Made by a program: the position numbers and the translations under genes. This document shows positions 8,400 to 17,649 of a stretch of DNA of 60,690 nt, in pieces (within the stretch, counting starts at the first letter, position 1; every line of letters starts with the position of its first letter). The DNA comes from an uncultured Acetatifactor sp. (GTDB lineage Bacteria > Bacillota > Clostridia > Lachnospirales > Lachnospiraceae). The stretch is taken from positions 1 through 60,690 of the forward strand of contig CAJTPN010000019.1 of the NCBI GenBank assembly GCA_910578185.1, written 5' to 3'. Below the pieces are notes generated by a model. The model had not been told where the DNA came from and did no database searches. It saw only the letters and a list, made by a program, of their open reading frames with translations.

Positions 8400-9488
8400 T
8401 CAATATTCCAGATTATCCAGGTACTTCATATAATTTACCACCATCAAAGCAATTTTAAAAGTCAGCGCATCGTCAAAATTCCGAAGATCCAGTCCCGTAC
8501 TCTTCTGTATCTTCTCAATGCGATAAACCAGAGTATTTCTGTGAACAAACAACTGCCTGGAGGTTTCGGAAACATTAAGATTGTTTTCAAAAAACTTATT
8601 GATTGTGGTCAGCGTCTCGTCATCCAGATTATACGGAACATTTTCGCCAAAAATCTCGTCAATAAATATCTTGCATAAATTTACCGGAAGTTGATAGATC
8701 AGCCGCCCGATTCCAAGCGTACCATAAGCGATAGTCTTTTTCTCCGCATAGAATATCTTGCCCACATCTAACGCCAGCTTGGCTTCCTTGTAAGATTTAG
8801 ACACATCCTTAAGCTCCTGTACCACCGTTCCAAAGGAAACCTTCACATCCAACAACGCTTCCGTATTCATCATCGCCACAATCGTCTCCGCCACTTCCAT
8901 CAGAGATTCATTGGTATAATCCTGTTCCAGGGACTTGATCAGAATTATACTGCTCTCATCCACCGCCGTAATGTAATCCCCGGAATGCGCGGAAAACATT
9001 CCCTTTAAAAGTTCCGTCACAATCCCGTCCTTCTCCAGACGAGTCTCCACCAGAAACACCGCTCTGGGCGCAGCGGTCTCAATATGAAGTTTTTTAGCTC
9101 TGTTATAAATATCCACCAGAAGCAGGTTGTCCAACAAAAGATTCTGAAAAAAATTATTTCGGTCAAACCTTTCCTTATATGCAATGATAAGATTCTGCAG
9201 CTGACATACCGCTATCTTTCCCACCATATACACATCCTCGCTGGTACCTCTGGCAATCAAAATATACAAAAGTTCCCCCTCATCCATTATCTTAAGCAGA
9301 TGGTGGATGCCTATCACCTGACTGTCCGCGGGCGAATACGCAAATCCACTGATCAGTCCGGCGGCAATATCCATCTGTCCCGCCGTGGACGCCACCAGTG
9401 TACCTGACAAATTGCACACGCACAAATCCACTTTCGTAATCGCTTTCAGCTCTTCTATACTGATCTGAATTGTCTGATTAGAAATCAT
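8400..9488 (-). CDS. CdaR/PucR-family transcriptional regulator
   Basis: A 362-residue regulator. The N-terminal half resembles the sugar-diacid-recognition domain (ISIEELKAITKVDLCVCN). The C-terminus is a PucR-type helix-turn-helix (NLNVSETSRQLFVHRNTLVY then RIEKIQKSTGLDL). Proteins of this type bind a small carbon compound and control uptake or catabolic genes. It lies downstream of the MsmX-type ATPase gene in the same direction, separated by a terminator, so it might respond to carbohydrate status; that link is inference. I chose ATG at 9488 with GGGAAAA close upstream; an in-frame ATG nine bases earlier, behind AGGAAGG, is also possible. Confidence 0.8.
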   Translation of the reverse strand: MISNQTIQISIEELKAITKVDLCVCNLSGTLVASTAGQMDIAAGLISGFAYSPADSQVIGIHHLLKIMDEGELLYILIARGTSEDVYMVGKIAVCQLQNLIIAYKERFDRNNFFQNLLLDNLLLVDIYNRAKKLHIETAAPRAVFLVETRLEKDGIVTELLKGMFSAHSGDYITAVDESSIILIKSLEQDYTNESLMEVAETIVAMMNTEALLDVKVSFGTVVQELKDVSKSYKEAKLALDVGKIFYAEKKTIAYGTLGIGRLIYQLPVNLCKIFIDEIFGENVPYNLDDETLTTINKFFENNLNVSETSRQLFVHRNTLVYRIEKIQKSTGLDLRNFDDALTFKIALMVVNYMKYLDNLEY

Positions 9489-9589
9489 TTTTCCCATACC
9501 CTTCCTGATTAATCCTTTTGAGCGTCTCACGGATACGCCCACAAAATGAGATTCCCCCAGGCAATGCGCCCAGCGGATGCGGCAGGAAC

Positions 9590-9615
9590 AAAAAAGGGGT
9601 GCCATCGACACCCCT
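9590..9615 (-). terminator. Terminator behind the sugar ABC ATPase gene
   Basis: On the minus strand AGGGGTGTC-GAT-GGCACCCCT forms a nine-pair stem with a three-base loop, followed by TTTTTT. It starts within the last bases after the ATPase stop codon at 9627. Confidence 0.88.
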
Positions 9616-9626
9616 AATATCCGAAA

Positions 9627-10739
9627 CTAATTTGTAATAATCTGCTCGGTTTCCTTATCAAATACATGAATCCTTTCGATATCAAACGCAAACTTAATGT
9701 TATCGCCAGGTCTTGCAGTGGTACGAGGATCAACCCTTGCTGTGATGGGGAACTCTTCCAAATCAAAGTACAGATAAACTTCCGCACCAAGCAACTCGTA
9801 CACTCTCACCGTAGACTCAAACACACTCTGGGGTGAATTCTCAATCGCCTCGGGTGAATCGGATACATTTTCAGGACGAATACCAAATGTAACCACCTTG
9901 CCGTCATAACCGCCGTCGATAATCTTCTTGGACTTAGCGGGAGGAAGGGGAATGCTCTTTCCTGCAATCTCAAGATTTGCAACATCTCCGGTTACCTTAA
10001 CCGTTGCATTCAGGAAGTTCATCTGAGGAGATCCCATGAATCCTGCCACAAACAGGTTGCGGGGCTTCTCATACAGATTCTGAGGCGTATCTACCTGCTG
10101 AATAACGCCGTCTTTCATAACGACGATTCTGGTACCAAGGGTCATAGCCTCTGTCTGGTCATGTGTAACGTAGATGATGGTAGTGCCTAATCTCTGATGA
10201 AGCTTTGCAATCTCAATACGCATCTGCACACGCAGCTTTGCATCCAGGTTGGAGAGAGGCTCATCCATGAGGAATACCTTAGGATTACGTACAATCGCAC
10301 GTCCCATGGCAACACGCTGTCTCTGACCACCGGACAAAGCCTTGGGCTTACGATCAAGAAGAGGCGTCAGATCAAGAATCTGAGCAGCTTCCTTCACCAT
10401 CTTGTCGATCTGATCCTTGGGAACTTTCCTTAACTTCAAACCAAATGCCATATTGTCATATACGGACATGTGAGGATACAAAGCATAGTTCTGGAATACC
10501 ATTGCGATATCGCGGTCCTTAGGTTCAACATCATTGACTACCTTATCACCAATCTTCAATTCACCGGAAGAAATATCCTCCAGACCTGCAATCATACGCA
10601 GTGTGGTGGACTTACCACATCCTGAAGGTCCTACGAAGATAATAAACTCCTGATCAGCAATTTCCAAATTAAAATCCTTAACTGCTTCAAAACCATTCGG
10701 ATATACCTTGCAGATATTTTTTAATGATAAACTTGCCAT
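9627..10739 (-). CDS. msmX: Sugar ABC transporter ATP-binding protein (MsmX/UgpC type)
   Basis: A 370-residue ATPase that powers carbohydrate ABC importers. Walker A GPSGCGKST, signature LSGGQRQR, Walker B VFLMDEPLSNLD and the switch His in YVTHDQTEAMTL are intact. The C-terminal 130 residues form the MalK/TOBE regulatory domain (FGIRPENVSD). Monocistronic orphan genes like this usually serve several sugar importers, as MsmX does in Bacillus; no permease or binding-protein gene for sugars lies beside it. The start is MASLSL at 10739 with AAAGGAG 11 bases upstream; an in-frame GTG 21 bases earlier is less likely. A good terminator follows. Symbol given by similarity of type. Confidence 0.9.
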   Translation of the reverse strand: MASLSLKNICKVYPNGFEAVKDFNLEIADQEFIIFVGPSGCGKSTTLRMIAGLEDISSGELKIGDKVVNDVEPKDRDIAMVFQNYALYPHMSVYDNMAFGLKLRKVPKDQIDKMVKEAAQILDLTPLLDRKPKALSGGQRQRVAMGRAIVRNPKVFLMDEPLSNLDAKLRVQMRIEIAKLHQRLGTTIIYVTHDQTEAMTLGTRIVVMKDGVIQQVDTPQNLYEKPRNLFVAGFMGSPQMNFLNATVKVTGDVANLEIAGKSIPLPPAKSKKIIDGGYDGKVVTFGIRPENVSDSPEAIENSPQSVFESTVRVYELLGAEVYLYFDLEEFPITARVDPRTTARPGDNIKFAFDIERIHVFDKETEQIITN

Positions 10740-10991
10740 AATTTTGTAAACTCCTTTCACCGTTCACGTTGTTCATTTTACTTTAACTGCTCCGATGTTC
10801 TGACACCGTTTCACTTATAAAAACAGTATAACGAAAAAGACGAAAATACGCCATGCCACAATTTCACAAACTTTTTTATTCAGATTGTTAAAATTGCTTA
10901 TAATCTTTGCTAAATTCATAAAACTTGGTCAATTTGTATACTTTCCTATGTTTTACTTGGTTAAGATGTATAGTTTTGATTTTCATAAATA
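10740..10991. other. AT-rich intergenic region upstream of msmX
   Basis: About 250 bases between the YesL-like gene and msmX, both on the minus strand. It must hold the msmX promoter; a TATACT lies at about 10825-10830 on the minus strand, but I see no convincing -35 partner. No RNA structure or small gene is evident. Confidence 0.4.
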
Positions 10992-11702
10992 TTAAAGGTC
11001 AGAATGATCCGACAGCGATTCATCCAATTCGTCACGGAATATTCTCAGGTCTTCCTGCTCTTCTTCCTCTTCCGGCTGATGGGTTGCACGGAACTGATCT
11101 TCCAGTTTCTTAAAGAAATTACTGTAAAGCTTCGCGGAAAGCCATGCCGGTACGGAAAGCCCCAGTAAAAACACAAGCGGTATGATCTGGGGAACAAAAA
11201 AGAACAGGGCAGCCGGAAGAACCGTAAGAATCATCATTAAAATAGTCTTGGGAAACTGCAGCACCCCGATATAAAAAGCATTTCTAATGGTTCGCAGCAC
11301 GGTATTTTCAAATTTTGCCAGAACAGGAAACAAAAACATACTGGTAAAAAACACAAGAATAGCAAGGGCAGTAAAAAGCATCTGAAAAACATTGTTAAAT
11401 TCCAGCCCGGAATATTTTATAATAAAATAATCCCCTGTCATCCCCACTATAATAAACAATAATATCAACCCTATAATAGTACCCTGTTTGAAATTTGCCT
11501 TAAAAGACTTAAAAAAGTCCCTGGTAATGTAGCACTCTTCATTCCTGGCCATCTTCAGCGCCATGTAATGCAGTGCGGTCAGCGATGCTCCCGCAGTGAC
11601 AACAGGAATACAGCAGATCATCGTCAGGACATTCAGCCACAGCAGATCCGCCACTTTGTTCAGCGCCTGCATCAAAGGGCTGTCCAAATCAAACAATTTC
11701 AT
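10992..11702 (-). CDS. YesL family (DUF624) membrane protein
   Basis: A 236-residue integral membrane protein of the DUF624/YesL family, common beside carbohydrate transporters in Firmicutes. It opens with MKLFDLDSPLMQALNKVADL and has about five hydrophobic segments (TMICCIPVVTAGASLTAL; IIGLILLFIIVGMTGDYF and later ones), with an acidic C-terminal tail (EEEEEQEDLRIF). The ATG at 11702 is preceded by GGAGG at seven bases. Function is not established. Its neighbour msmX fits the usual sugar-transport context. Confidence 0.85.
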   Translation of the reverse strand: MKLFDLDSPLMQALNKVADLLWLNVLTMICCIPVVTAGASLTALHYMALKMARNEECYITRDFFKSFKANFKQGTIIGLILLFIIVGMTGDYFIIKYSGLEFNNVFQMLFTALAILVFFTSMFLFPVLAKFENTVLRTIRNAFYIGVLQFPKTILMMILTVLPAALFFFVPQIIPLVFLLGLSVPAWLSAKLYSNFFKKLEDQFRATHQPEEEEEQEDLRIFRDELDESLSDHSDL

Positions 11703-11799
11703 AAAAATGCCTCCATTCCGCTTCGTAACCCGACTTCCCCCCAAACAGCCAAAAGCGCTCTTGCCTGTCCGGTTCCCGTCAACTGCCCCTTAAGCCCCC

Positions 11800-12285
11800 T
11801 TAAAACCATTTTTCCATCGGCATCACCCGGATGCCAGAAATCTCCATTTCCGATTGCAGTGCTTTAAATCCCTGCTTGCGGTAAAAACCCACCGCCGATG
11901 GCGCCGCCTGTACAAACATGCTCTTTTCCCCGGCCTCCGTCTTCAAGTATTCGCACAGCCTTCTCAAAAGAGCGCTTCCAACTCCCTTGTGATGATATGC
12001 CTCCTCCACAAATAAAAGCGAAAGCTGGTTGCCGTTCCTGATAGAGCCGGCGCCGATGATACGCCCTTTGTCCAGCGCCACCATCAGCTGATATTTCCCT
12101 TGCAAAAACAGAAAATATAATTGGTCGTTTGTGATAAAATCATAAAAATTATGAATACCTTCCTTTGAATATTCCCTGCCTTCATATCTCAGGAAAGTAT
12201 TCCAAATCATTCTCATCGCAGGCAGCCACTCGCTCTCCATTGCCCACCTGAACTCATAGGATATCCATCCGGTTCCGTAATCCAT
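11800..12285 (-). CDS. GNAT family N-acetyltransferase
   Basis: A 161-residue protein with the GNAT acetyl-CoA fold: FVEEAYHHKGVGSALLRRL is motif A (R/Q-x-x-G-x-G/A variant), followed by FYRKQGFKAL. The substrate cannot be told. I chose the ATG at 12285, five bases after the stop codon of the upstream hydrolase gene; the reading frame could start 42 bases earlier, inside that gene. Tight spacing suggests co-transcription with the hydrolase. Confidence 0.85.
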   Translation of the reverse strand: MDYGTGWISYEFRWAMESEWLPAMRMIWNTFLRYEGREYSKEGIHNFYDFITNDQLYFLFLQGKYQLMVALDKGRIIGAGSIRNGNQLSLLFVEEAYHHKGVGSALLRRLCEYLKTEAGEKSMFVQAAPSAVGFYRKQGFKALQSEMEISGIRVMPMEKWF

Positions 12286-12290
12286 CGTTT

Positions 12291-13244
12291 CTACCGCTCC
12301 ATCGTTAAAACCGTACCCTTCAGCCAATCATAAATATCTTTTTTTACCTCTTCCCGATTGCTCTCATTCGCCAGCTCATGTCTGCCGCCTTCATACATTT
12401 TCAGCTTTACGTGATTCAATCCGGCAGCTAACAAAGAGTCATATGCTCTCTCTACGCCCCTGCCATACCCTCCAACCGGATCCGCCGTTCCCGAAATCAT
12501 ATATACGGGAAGCTCCCGGGGAATTTCCTTTAAGTTCTCTGACTTATAAAGCCTGGAAATCAATTCAAACAAGGTACAGAAACCATTAAGCGTAAAAGGG
12601 AAACCACACATGGAATCGGCAATATAAGCATCCACCTTTTCCGGGTCACGGCTGAGCCAGTCCCAGGAAGTACGCGGTTCATTCACTCTCTTATTGTAAC
12701 CGCCAAAAGCCAGCTTGTCAATCAGCTTGCCCGTATGCCTTTCTCCGCAAAAAAGTTTTCCCACACAAACCGCAGCCTTTGCCAGACCAAGAGAAACCGG
12801 CGACTGCATTCCTGTCCCCATAATAATTGCGCCGCATATCCCCGTGCCATACCGAAACATATAGTTGCGGGTGATAAACGACCCCATACTATGCCCCAGG
12901 ATCACATAAGGCACTTTAGGGTACAGCTCCTGGGTTATCTTTTTGAGACGATGTACGTCTCTTACCAGGACTGTTGCAGGGTCTTGTTTACAGAAATACC
13001 CATACATTCCGCCCTTCGCCACATCAACCGACTTTCCGTGGCCAAGATGATCCTCGCCTGTCACCACAAATCCCCTGGCCGTAAAGTATTCCGCAAATTC
13101 CTTATAACGTTCTATATACTCCGCCATGCCGTGCACAATCTGTAACACACCGCAAATCTGTATCCCGTCATCCGGACTGTAGCGAACCGCATGTAATCTC
13201 GTTTTTCCGTCCCTTGAGTCAAAATAAAATTCTTCCGTTACCAT
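12291..13244 (-). CDS. Alpha/beta hydrolase, monoacylglycerol-lipase-like
   Basis: A 317-residue serine hydrolase of the lysophospholipase/monoacylglycerol lipase type (COG2267). Visible are the oxyanion-hole HGMAEYIERY, DHLGHGKS, and the nucleophile elbow GHSMGS (near residue 119). The acid D follows at SGTADPVGG and the catalytic His at EGGRHEL. It has no signal peptide and is probably cytoplasmic. It lies in front of the GNAT gene and behind metG, separated by a palindromic repeat element. Confidence 0.9.
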   Translation of the reverse strand: MVTEEFYFDSRDGKTRLHAVRYSPDDGIQICGVLQIVHGMAEYIERYKEFAEYFTARGFVVTGEDHLGHGKSVDVAKGGMYGYFCKQDPATVLVRDVHRLKKITQELYPKVPYVILGHSMGSFITRNYMFRYGTGICGAIIMGTGMQSPVSLGLAKAAVCVGKLFCGERHTGKLIDKLAFGGYNKRVNEPRTSWDWLSRDPEKVDAYIADSMCGFPFTLNGFCTLFELISRLYKSENLKEIPRELPVYMISGTADPVGGYGRGVERAYDSLLAAGLNHVKLKMYEGGRHELANESNREEVKKDIYDWLKGTVLTMER

Positions 13245-13265
13245 AGATCAGAATTTCCCTTCGTT

Positions 13266-13405
13266 ATTCCAGTTCCGCACCTGTGACGCATTCGCCCCCC
13301 TACGCTGATAGGTTTCTTCCGCCTTCGGCGGCTTAAACCTATCATGGCGATTGCTTCACAGGTTCTGTTTTTTATTCCAGTTCCGCACCTGTGACGCATT
13401 CGCCC
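13266..13405. repeat. Palindromic repeat element with 32-base direct repeats
   Basis: Two identical 32-base copies (13266-13297 and 13374-13405) share the core TTCCAGTTCCGCACC. Between them is a near-perfect hairpin: ATAGGTTT (13308-13315) pairs with AAACCTAT (13335-13342), and CCGCC (13319-13323) with GGCGG (13327-13331). The end of the first copy, CCTGTGACGCATTCGCC, also matches the inverted GGCGATTGCTTCACAGG (13347-13363) at 15 of 17 bases, so the first half is a nested palindrome. The second copy ends ten bases before the metG stop codon. A related pair occurs at 48713-48786. It may also act as a transcription punctuation between metG and the hydrolase gene. Confidence 0.75.
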
Positions 13406-13415
13406 TTCCCGCCCC

Positions 13416-15545
13416 TCAGCAAATTTCCGCTCCGGCAGGCATTGCCTTCTCGGGCCGCATCAAGGCCAACGTTCCGTCCTCGTCCTCGGCGCATAAAAGC
13501 ATTCCCTCGGACAATACGCCTGCCAGTGTAGCAGGCTTCAAGTTCACAAGCACCATTACCTTTTTCCCAACCATTTCCTCAGGACTATAATGCGCCTTGA
13601 TTCCAGATACAATCTGCTTAACCTGGCTGCCAATCCTAACCTGACTGCACAGCAGCTTCTTGGACTTTGGCACCGCCTCGCAGGCAATGATCTCACCCAC
13701 CTGGAACTGCAGCTTTGCAAAGTCCTCATATGTGACCTCCGGTTTTGCCTCGATGTCCACTACGGATGCCGAATCCTCCTGAGCCTGCGATATTACCTCT
13801 TTTGCTCCCGAAGCCGTGCCAGAACCATCTCCCTGTCCGACAGCATTGTCAGCCGCTTTTTCTTTTGCGGCCGCTGCCAGCATTGCATCCGCCAGCTCCT
13901 GATCCTTTTTCTCCACTTCCTTCATATCAAGCCTTGCAAAGAGAATCTCAGGATGTTCGGTGACTTTGTTACCGTTTGGATACAGGCCAAATTCCTCCAG
14001 CCGGTCAAATTCCCGAAGAGGCGCACATAACTGTTCGCTGATTCGTCTTGCAGTCTCCGGCATATAAGGCTGCAGAAGCGACGCGCCGATGATGATACTT
14101 TCCACCAAATGATACAGCACCGTGGCCAGCCTGTCTGCCTTCTCTTGGTCCTGATCTTTTTCCTTGCCCAGGATCCATGGTTCGGTTTCATCAATATACT
14201 TATTGCACCGCTTGAAAACGGCAAAAATTTCCGTAAGTGCATCCGCAACGCGCAGGTCGGCCATTTTCTCCGTCACCTTCGCATATGCTCCTGTCACAAC
14301 AGCTTTCAGATCCGCATCAATTACGGCGTCCACAGCGCCCTTATTTGCCACTACGCCTCCGAAATATTTGTTGCTCATGGATATGGTACGATTCACCAGA
14401 TTTCCCAGGGTATTGGCCAAGTCCGAATTGGTGCGCTCTGCAATCAATTCCCATGTGGCGTTTCCGTCATTCTCATAAGGCATTTCATGCAGCATATAAT
14501 ATCGTACCGCGTCCACGCCGAAAAAATCTACCAAATCGTTCACATAAATCACATTTCCCCTGGATTTGCCCATTTTCCCACCGTTCATCAACAGCCAGGG
14601 ATGTCCAAATATCTGTTTTGGCAGAGGTTCCCCCAACGCCATGAGGAAAATAGGCCAATAAATCGTGTGAAAACGCACTATATCCTTGCCGATTAAATGC
14701 AGATCCGCCGGCCAGAACTTGCGATATTGTTCTGTACTTTCCCCCTCCGCGTCATACCCAATTCCCGTGATATAGTTGGTCAGCGCATCCAACCATACAT
14801 AGACCACATGTTTCGGATCAAAATCCACCGGAACCCCCCATTGAAACGAAGTTCTGGACACGCATAAGTCCTGCAGCCCCGGTATGAGAAAGTTATTCAT
14901 CATCTCGTTCTTGCGGGACACCGGTTTGATAAATTCCGGATGCTCATTCATGTGATTGATCAGCTTATCTGCATATTTACTCATCCGGAAGAAGTATGCC
15001 TCCTCCTTCGCGGGTTTTACCTCCCTGCCGCAATCCGGACATTTCCCGTCCACCAGCTGCATCTCCGTCCAGAAAGACTCACAGGGCGTACAGTACAGCC
15101 CCTCATAGGCTCCCTTGTAAATGTCCCCCTGCTCATAGAGCTTTTTAAATATCTTCTGCACTTGTTTCTCATGCGCTTCGTCGGTGGTGCGGATAAACTT
15201 ATCATAGGAAATGTTCAGCAGATCGCACATCCCCTGAATAATCCCCGCCACATTGTCCACAAACTCCCTGGGTGTCACCCCGGCCTCCTGGGCCTTCAAC
15301 TCGATCTTCTGTCCGTGTTCGTCCGTTCCCGTCTGAAAGAAAACATCATAACCCTCCTTTCTCTTGAAACGGGCAATACTATCCGCCAACACGATCTCAT
15401 AATTATTGCCTATATGTGGTTTCCCCGAAGTATAAGCAATAGCCGTGGTGATATAGTAGGGCCCTCTGTCCTTCCTTTTTGTCTCCGTTCCTGCTCCTGA
15501 TTCCATAACTTTCTCACTTCTCCCTTCCTTGTCACTTTTCTTCAT
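13416..15545 (-). CDS. metG: Methionyl-tRNA synthetase
   Basis: Charges tRNA-Met. The class I signatures are intact: HIGN (after AYTSGKP) for HIGH, and KMGKSRGN for KMSKS. The Zn-binding CTPCESFW and CPDC are present. The C-terminal 110 residues (FAKLQFQVGEIIACEAVPKS) are the Trbp111-like tRNA-binding domain, so this is the long bacterial form (709 residues). An Ala/Gly-rich linker of about 50 residues joins the domains. A T-box leader with a Met specifier lies upstream. The first ATG (15545) has GGGAAA too close; an in-frame ATG at 15506, behind GGGAGAAGTGAG, could be the real start. Confidence 0.97.
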   Translation of the reverse strand: MKKSDKEGRSEKVMESGAGTETKRKDRGPYYITTAIAYTSGKPHIGNNYEIVLADSIARFKRKEGYDVFFQTGTDEHGQKIELKAQEAGVTPREFVDNVAGIIQGMCDLLNISYDKFIRTTDEAHEKQVQKIFKKLYEQGDIYKGAYEGLYCTPCESFWTEMQLVDGKCPDCGREVKPAKEEAYFFRMSKYADKLINHMNEHPEFIKPVSRKNEMMNNFLIPGLQDLCVSRTSFQWGVPVDFDPKHVVYVWLDALTNYITGIGYDAEGESTEQYRKFWPADLHLIGKDIVRFHTIYWPIFLMALGEPLPKQIFGHPWLLMNGGKMGKSRGNVIYVNDLVDFFGVDAVRYYMLHEMPYENDGNATWELIAERTNSDLANTLGNLVNRTISMSNKYFGGVVANKGAVDAVIDADLKAVVTGAYAKVTEKMADLRVADALTEIFAVFKRCNKYIDETEPWILGKEKDQDQEKADRLATVLYHLVESIIIGASLLQPYMPETARRISEQLCAPLREFDRLEEFGLYPNGNKVTEHPEILFARLDMKEVEKKDQELADAMLAAAAKEKAADNAVGQGDGSGTASGAKEVISQAQEDSASVVDIEAKPEVTYEDFAKLQFQVGEIIACEAVPKSKKLLCSQVRIGSQVKQIVSGIKAHYSPEEMVGKKVMVLVNLKPATLAGVLSEGMLLCAEDEDGTLALMRPEKAMPAGAEIC

Positions 15546-15676
15546 TTTCCCAGTATACCCATATTGCCCTAAAACTTGCTCTTTCCAACGCCGCCCGATG
15601 CCGCGTTTTAATCTGTCTCAAAAAGGTAATGCTATCTTCGCAATTTCAACAAATCGTTTTGTTCATACCTCAATGT

Positions 15677-15970
15677 AAAAAAGCCCGCCTCCCGCCGCAT
15701 GTCCAAACATGCATCAGAAGACGAGCCACAAGCCCGTGATACCACTTCTCTTCGCCTGTCCCTCACAGAACAGACCTCTTCGGGTCAGTAACCCTATCCG
15801 CTATAACAGGCGAAACCTGTCGCAGCCTCATCTTGCGTTCAAAAGACTCGGTGCGCCACTCAGAAGCCATCTTCCATATTACTCCGCCCGGTTCCTCTCA
15901 GCCCTGCCGAAACCCTCTCTGTAAAGCATCCGCAACATGTACTCTCTTCGTCTCTGCGTTCTATTATCTT
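15677..15970 (-). promoter_or_regulatory. T-box leader (tRNA-Met sensing) of metG
   Basis: The ~290-base transcript leader has T-box features. Stem I contains the AGAGAG-type and GCTGAGAGG elements, and the specifier bulge GGAAG-ATG-GCTTC puts the Met codon at 15868-15870. The T-box antiterminator sequence AGTGGTATCACGG is at 15734-15746 (a variant of AGGGTGGTACCGCGG). A terminator stem follows (CGTCTTCTG..GCATG/CATGC..) and the U-run at 15677-15682. Uncharged tRNA-Met would favour the antiterminator and read-through into metG. The variant core (TATCAC instead of TACCGC) is noted. Confidence 0.9.
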
Positions 15971-15976
15971 CCTACA

Positions 15977-16006
15977 AGAATAACATAAAAAGTCCGCCCA
16001 TGTCAA
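15977..16006 (-). promoter_or_regulatory. Promoter of the metG T-box transcript
   Basis: Minus-strand TTGACA (16001-16006), a spacer of 17-18 bases, and TTATTC/TATTCT (15977-15983). It places the start near 15970, just before the T-box stem I. Confidence 0.75.
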
Positions 16007-16024
16007 CCGCTTTGTGAAAACAAA

Positions 16025-16759
16025 TCACTTTCCCGCAGACAGCTTACTGTATGCTCCTTTTCTGTCATAAGAATCCAACAGGTAACTTTCTTCCACCTGC
16101 GCACAGTTAAGTTCCACCTTATCCTTGCGTATTTTATTCTGTTTGCGCAGTTCTTCCCTGGGCGGTTCCTGCCTTGTCTGAAAAGAATTCTTTGTCTGAA
16201 AATGAAATAACTTATTGGGCAAATTTCCGGCCAGCTGTCCCGCAATATTTTTGAATTTCACCTTTACCTTTTCCCACAAAGTCTCCTGCTTTCTTCCAAT
16301 GTCTTCCACTGCAGAATAATATGCGGTATTTTGTATCGTCCCCGGATCCGTCACAGCTGTCCCTGCGGCTGCAACCTGCGGTGTATGCAGCCCCTGGGTA
16401 AACTCCTGTTGTCGATGATCCGCTCCTGAAGCATCCGCCTCTACCCTGTTGTCCGCAGCAGGAGGCATGACTTGCGTATTTCCCGCCTTGTCCCCCGTAT
16501 CCCCGGGAACGCCCGACTCATTGGTCCCCCATATGCCCTGCAGCGCACGCTTACCGCCTGCCAACGTCTTCTCCAGCCAGGATGTCAGCGAAAGCTGTCC
16601 CTCCTGCTGCATGGGCATCTGTAAAATCTGCATCTCTCTGCCTGCCCCCTGGGCAGCGGCAGAAGCTCCCTCTTTGTGGGATGTGGTGTGATCATGCGAA
16701 CACTTTGTAACCTGATGCATGCTTGCATTGTGTTCAACCCCTATTCCGTTCAACTGCAT
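16025..16759 (-). CDS. Hypothetical protein, low-complexity N-terminus
   Basis: A 244-residue protein I cannot name. The ATG is preceded by AGGAGG at six bases, so translation is well supported. The first 160 residues are rich in Q, A, G, H and T with no clear domain. The last 45 residues (EELRKQNKIRKDKV then VEESYLLDSYDRKGAYSKL) look conserved and charged, as in an interaction motif. No signal peptide or transmembrane segment is seen. It lies upstream of the metG T-box promoter and downstream of rpe, all on the minus strand. Confidence 0.55.
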   Translation of the reverse strand: MQLNGIGVEHNASMHQVTKCSHDHTTSHKEGASAAAQGAGREMQILQMPMQQEGQLSLTSWLEKTLAGGKRALQGIWGTNESGVPGDTGDKAGNTQVMPPAADNRVEADASGADHRQQEFTQGLHTPQVAAAGTAVTDPGTIQNTAYYSAVEDIGRKQETLWEKVKVKFKNIAGQLAGNLPNKLFHFQTKNSFQTRQEPPREELRKQNKIRKDKVELNCAQVEESYLLDSYDRKGAYSKLSAGK

Positions 16760-16882
16760 GGCATACCTCCTATCAAAGTCACTGCACGACAGCTCGTTTC
16801 TTCTAATTGTACATCGTCAAAAAAATTTGTCCCATTCATTCCCCCCGGAATAATCAATTCTGATGCATACTTCCAAAATCTA

Positions 16883-17545
16883 CTATTTTCCCTCCGGGTC
16901 AAGCAGCTCCATAAACCGCCTGACGTTTTTTGTAATATTATTTTTAAATACCGCCGATCCGGACACAATCACATTGGCCCCCGCTTCCAGAGCCAGCTTC
17001 ACGTTATCCATTCGAATGCCGCCATCCACTTCGATATCTGTATGAAGCCCTTTTTCCGTTACCATGGAACGGATCTGGCTTACCTTTTTCAAACATTCCG
17101 GCATCAGTTTCTGCCCGCCGAATCCCGGTTCCACCGTCATCACAAGCACCATATCCACCAGCTTTAAATATGGTTCCACTGCACTGGCCGGGGTGGCAGG
17201 CTTAATGGTGATACCGGCCTTTTTTCCTCTGAACTTGATCTTTTCAATGGTACTCACCACATTCTTCGTAGCCTCCAGGTGAAAATTGATCAGATCTGCC
17301 CCACAATCAGCAAATTCCTGTATATAACGCTCCGGCCTTTCGATCATCAGATGCACGTCAAAAAAAATATCCGTACCACTCCGAATAGAAGAAATCACCG
17401 GCATTCCAAAGGAAATGGACGGTACAAAAACACCGTCCATAACATCAATATGCAGGTATTTTGCCCCTGCATGTTCCGCCTCTCTAATCTGTTCTAAAAG
17501 CCTGCCAAAATCCGCTGCCAAAATAGATGGTGATAGAATATTCAT
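16883..17545 (-). CDS. rpe: Ribulose-phosphate 3-epimerase
   Basis: Interconverts ribulose-5-phosphate and xylulose-5-phosphate in the pentose phosphate pathway. The 220-residue TIM-barrel carries the family's motifs: ILSPSILAADFGRL at the start, YLHIDVMDGVFVPSISFG (metal and catalytic residues), DVHLMIERPERYI, MTVEPGFGGQ and IEVDGGI. The ATG at 17545 is six bases after GAGGAGG. It complements the pentose operon 5 kb away (araB, araD, transketolase), which feeds xylulose-5-phosphate. Length is normal for the family. Confidence 0.95.
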   Translation of the reverse strand: MNILSPSILAADFGRLLEQIREAEHAGAKYLHIDVMDGVFVPSISFGMPVISSIRSGTDIFFDVHLMIERPERYIQEFADCGADLINFHLEATKNVVSTIEKIKFRGKKAGITIKPATPASAVEPYLKLVDMVLVMTVEPGFGGQKLMPECLKKVSQIRSMVTEKGLHTDIEVDGGIRMDNVKLALEAGANVIVSGSAVFKNNITKNVRRFMELLDPEGK

Positions 17546-17649
17546 CCCGCGCCTCCTCATTTGCACCGATCACATCGTATGCGCATATCAGATCCTTTAT
17601 CGCTATTCAATCAATTCATGAATCCTTCCATCTATTTTAACACAGGATA

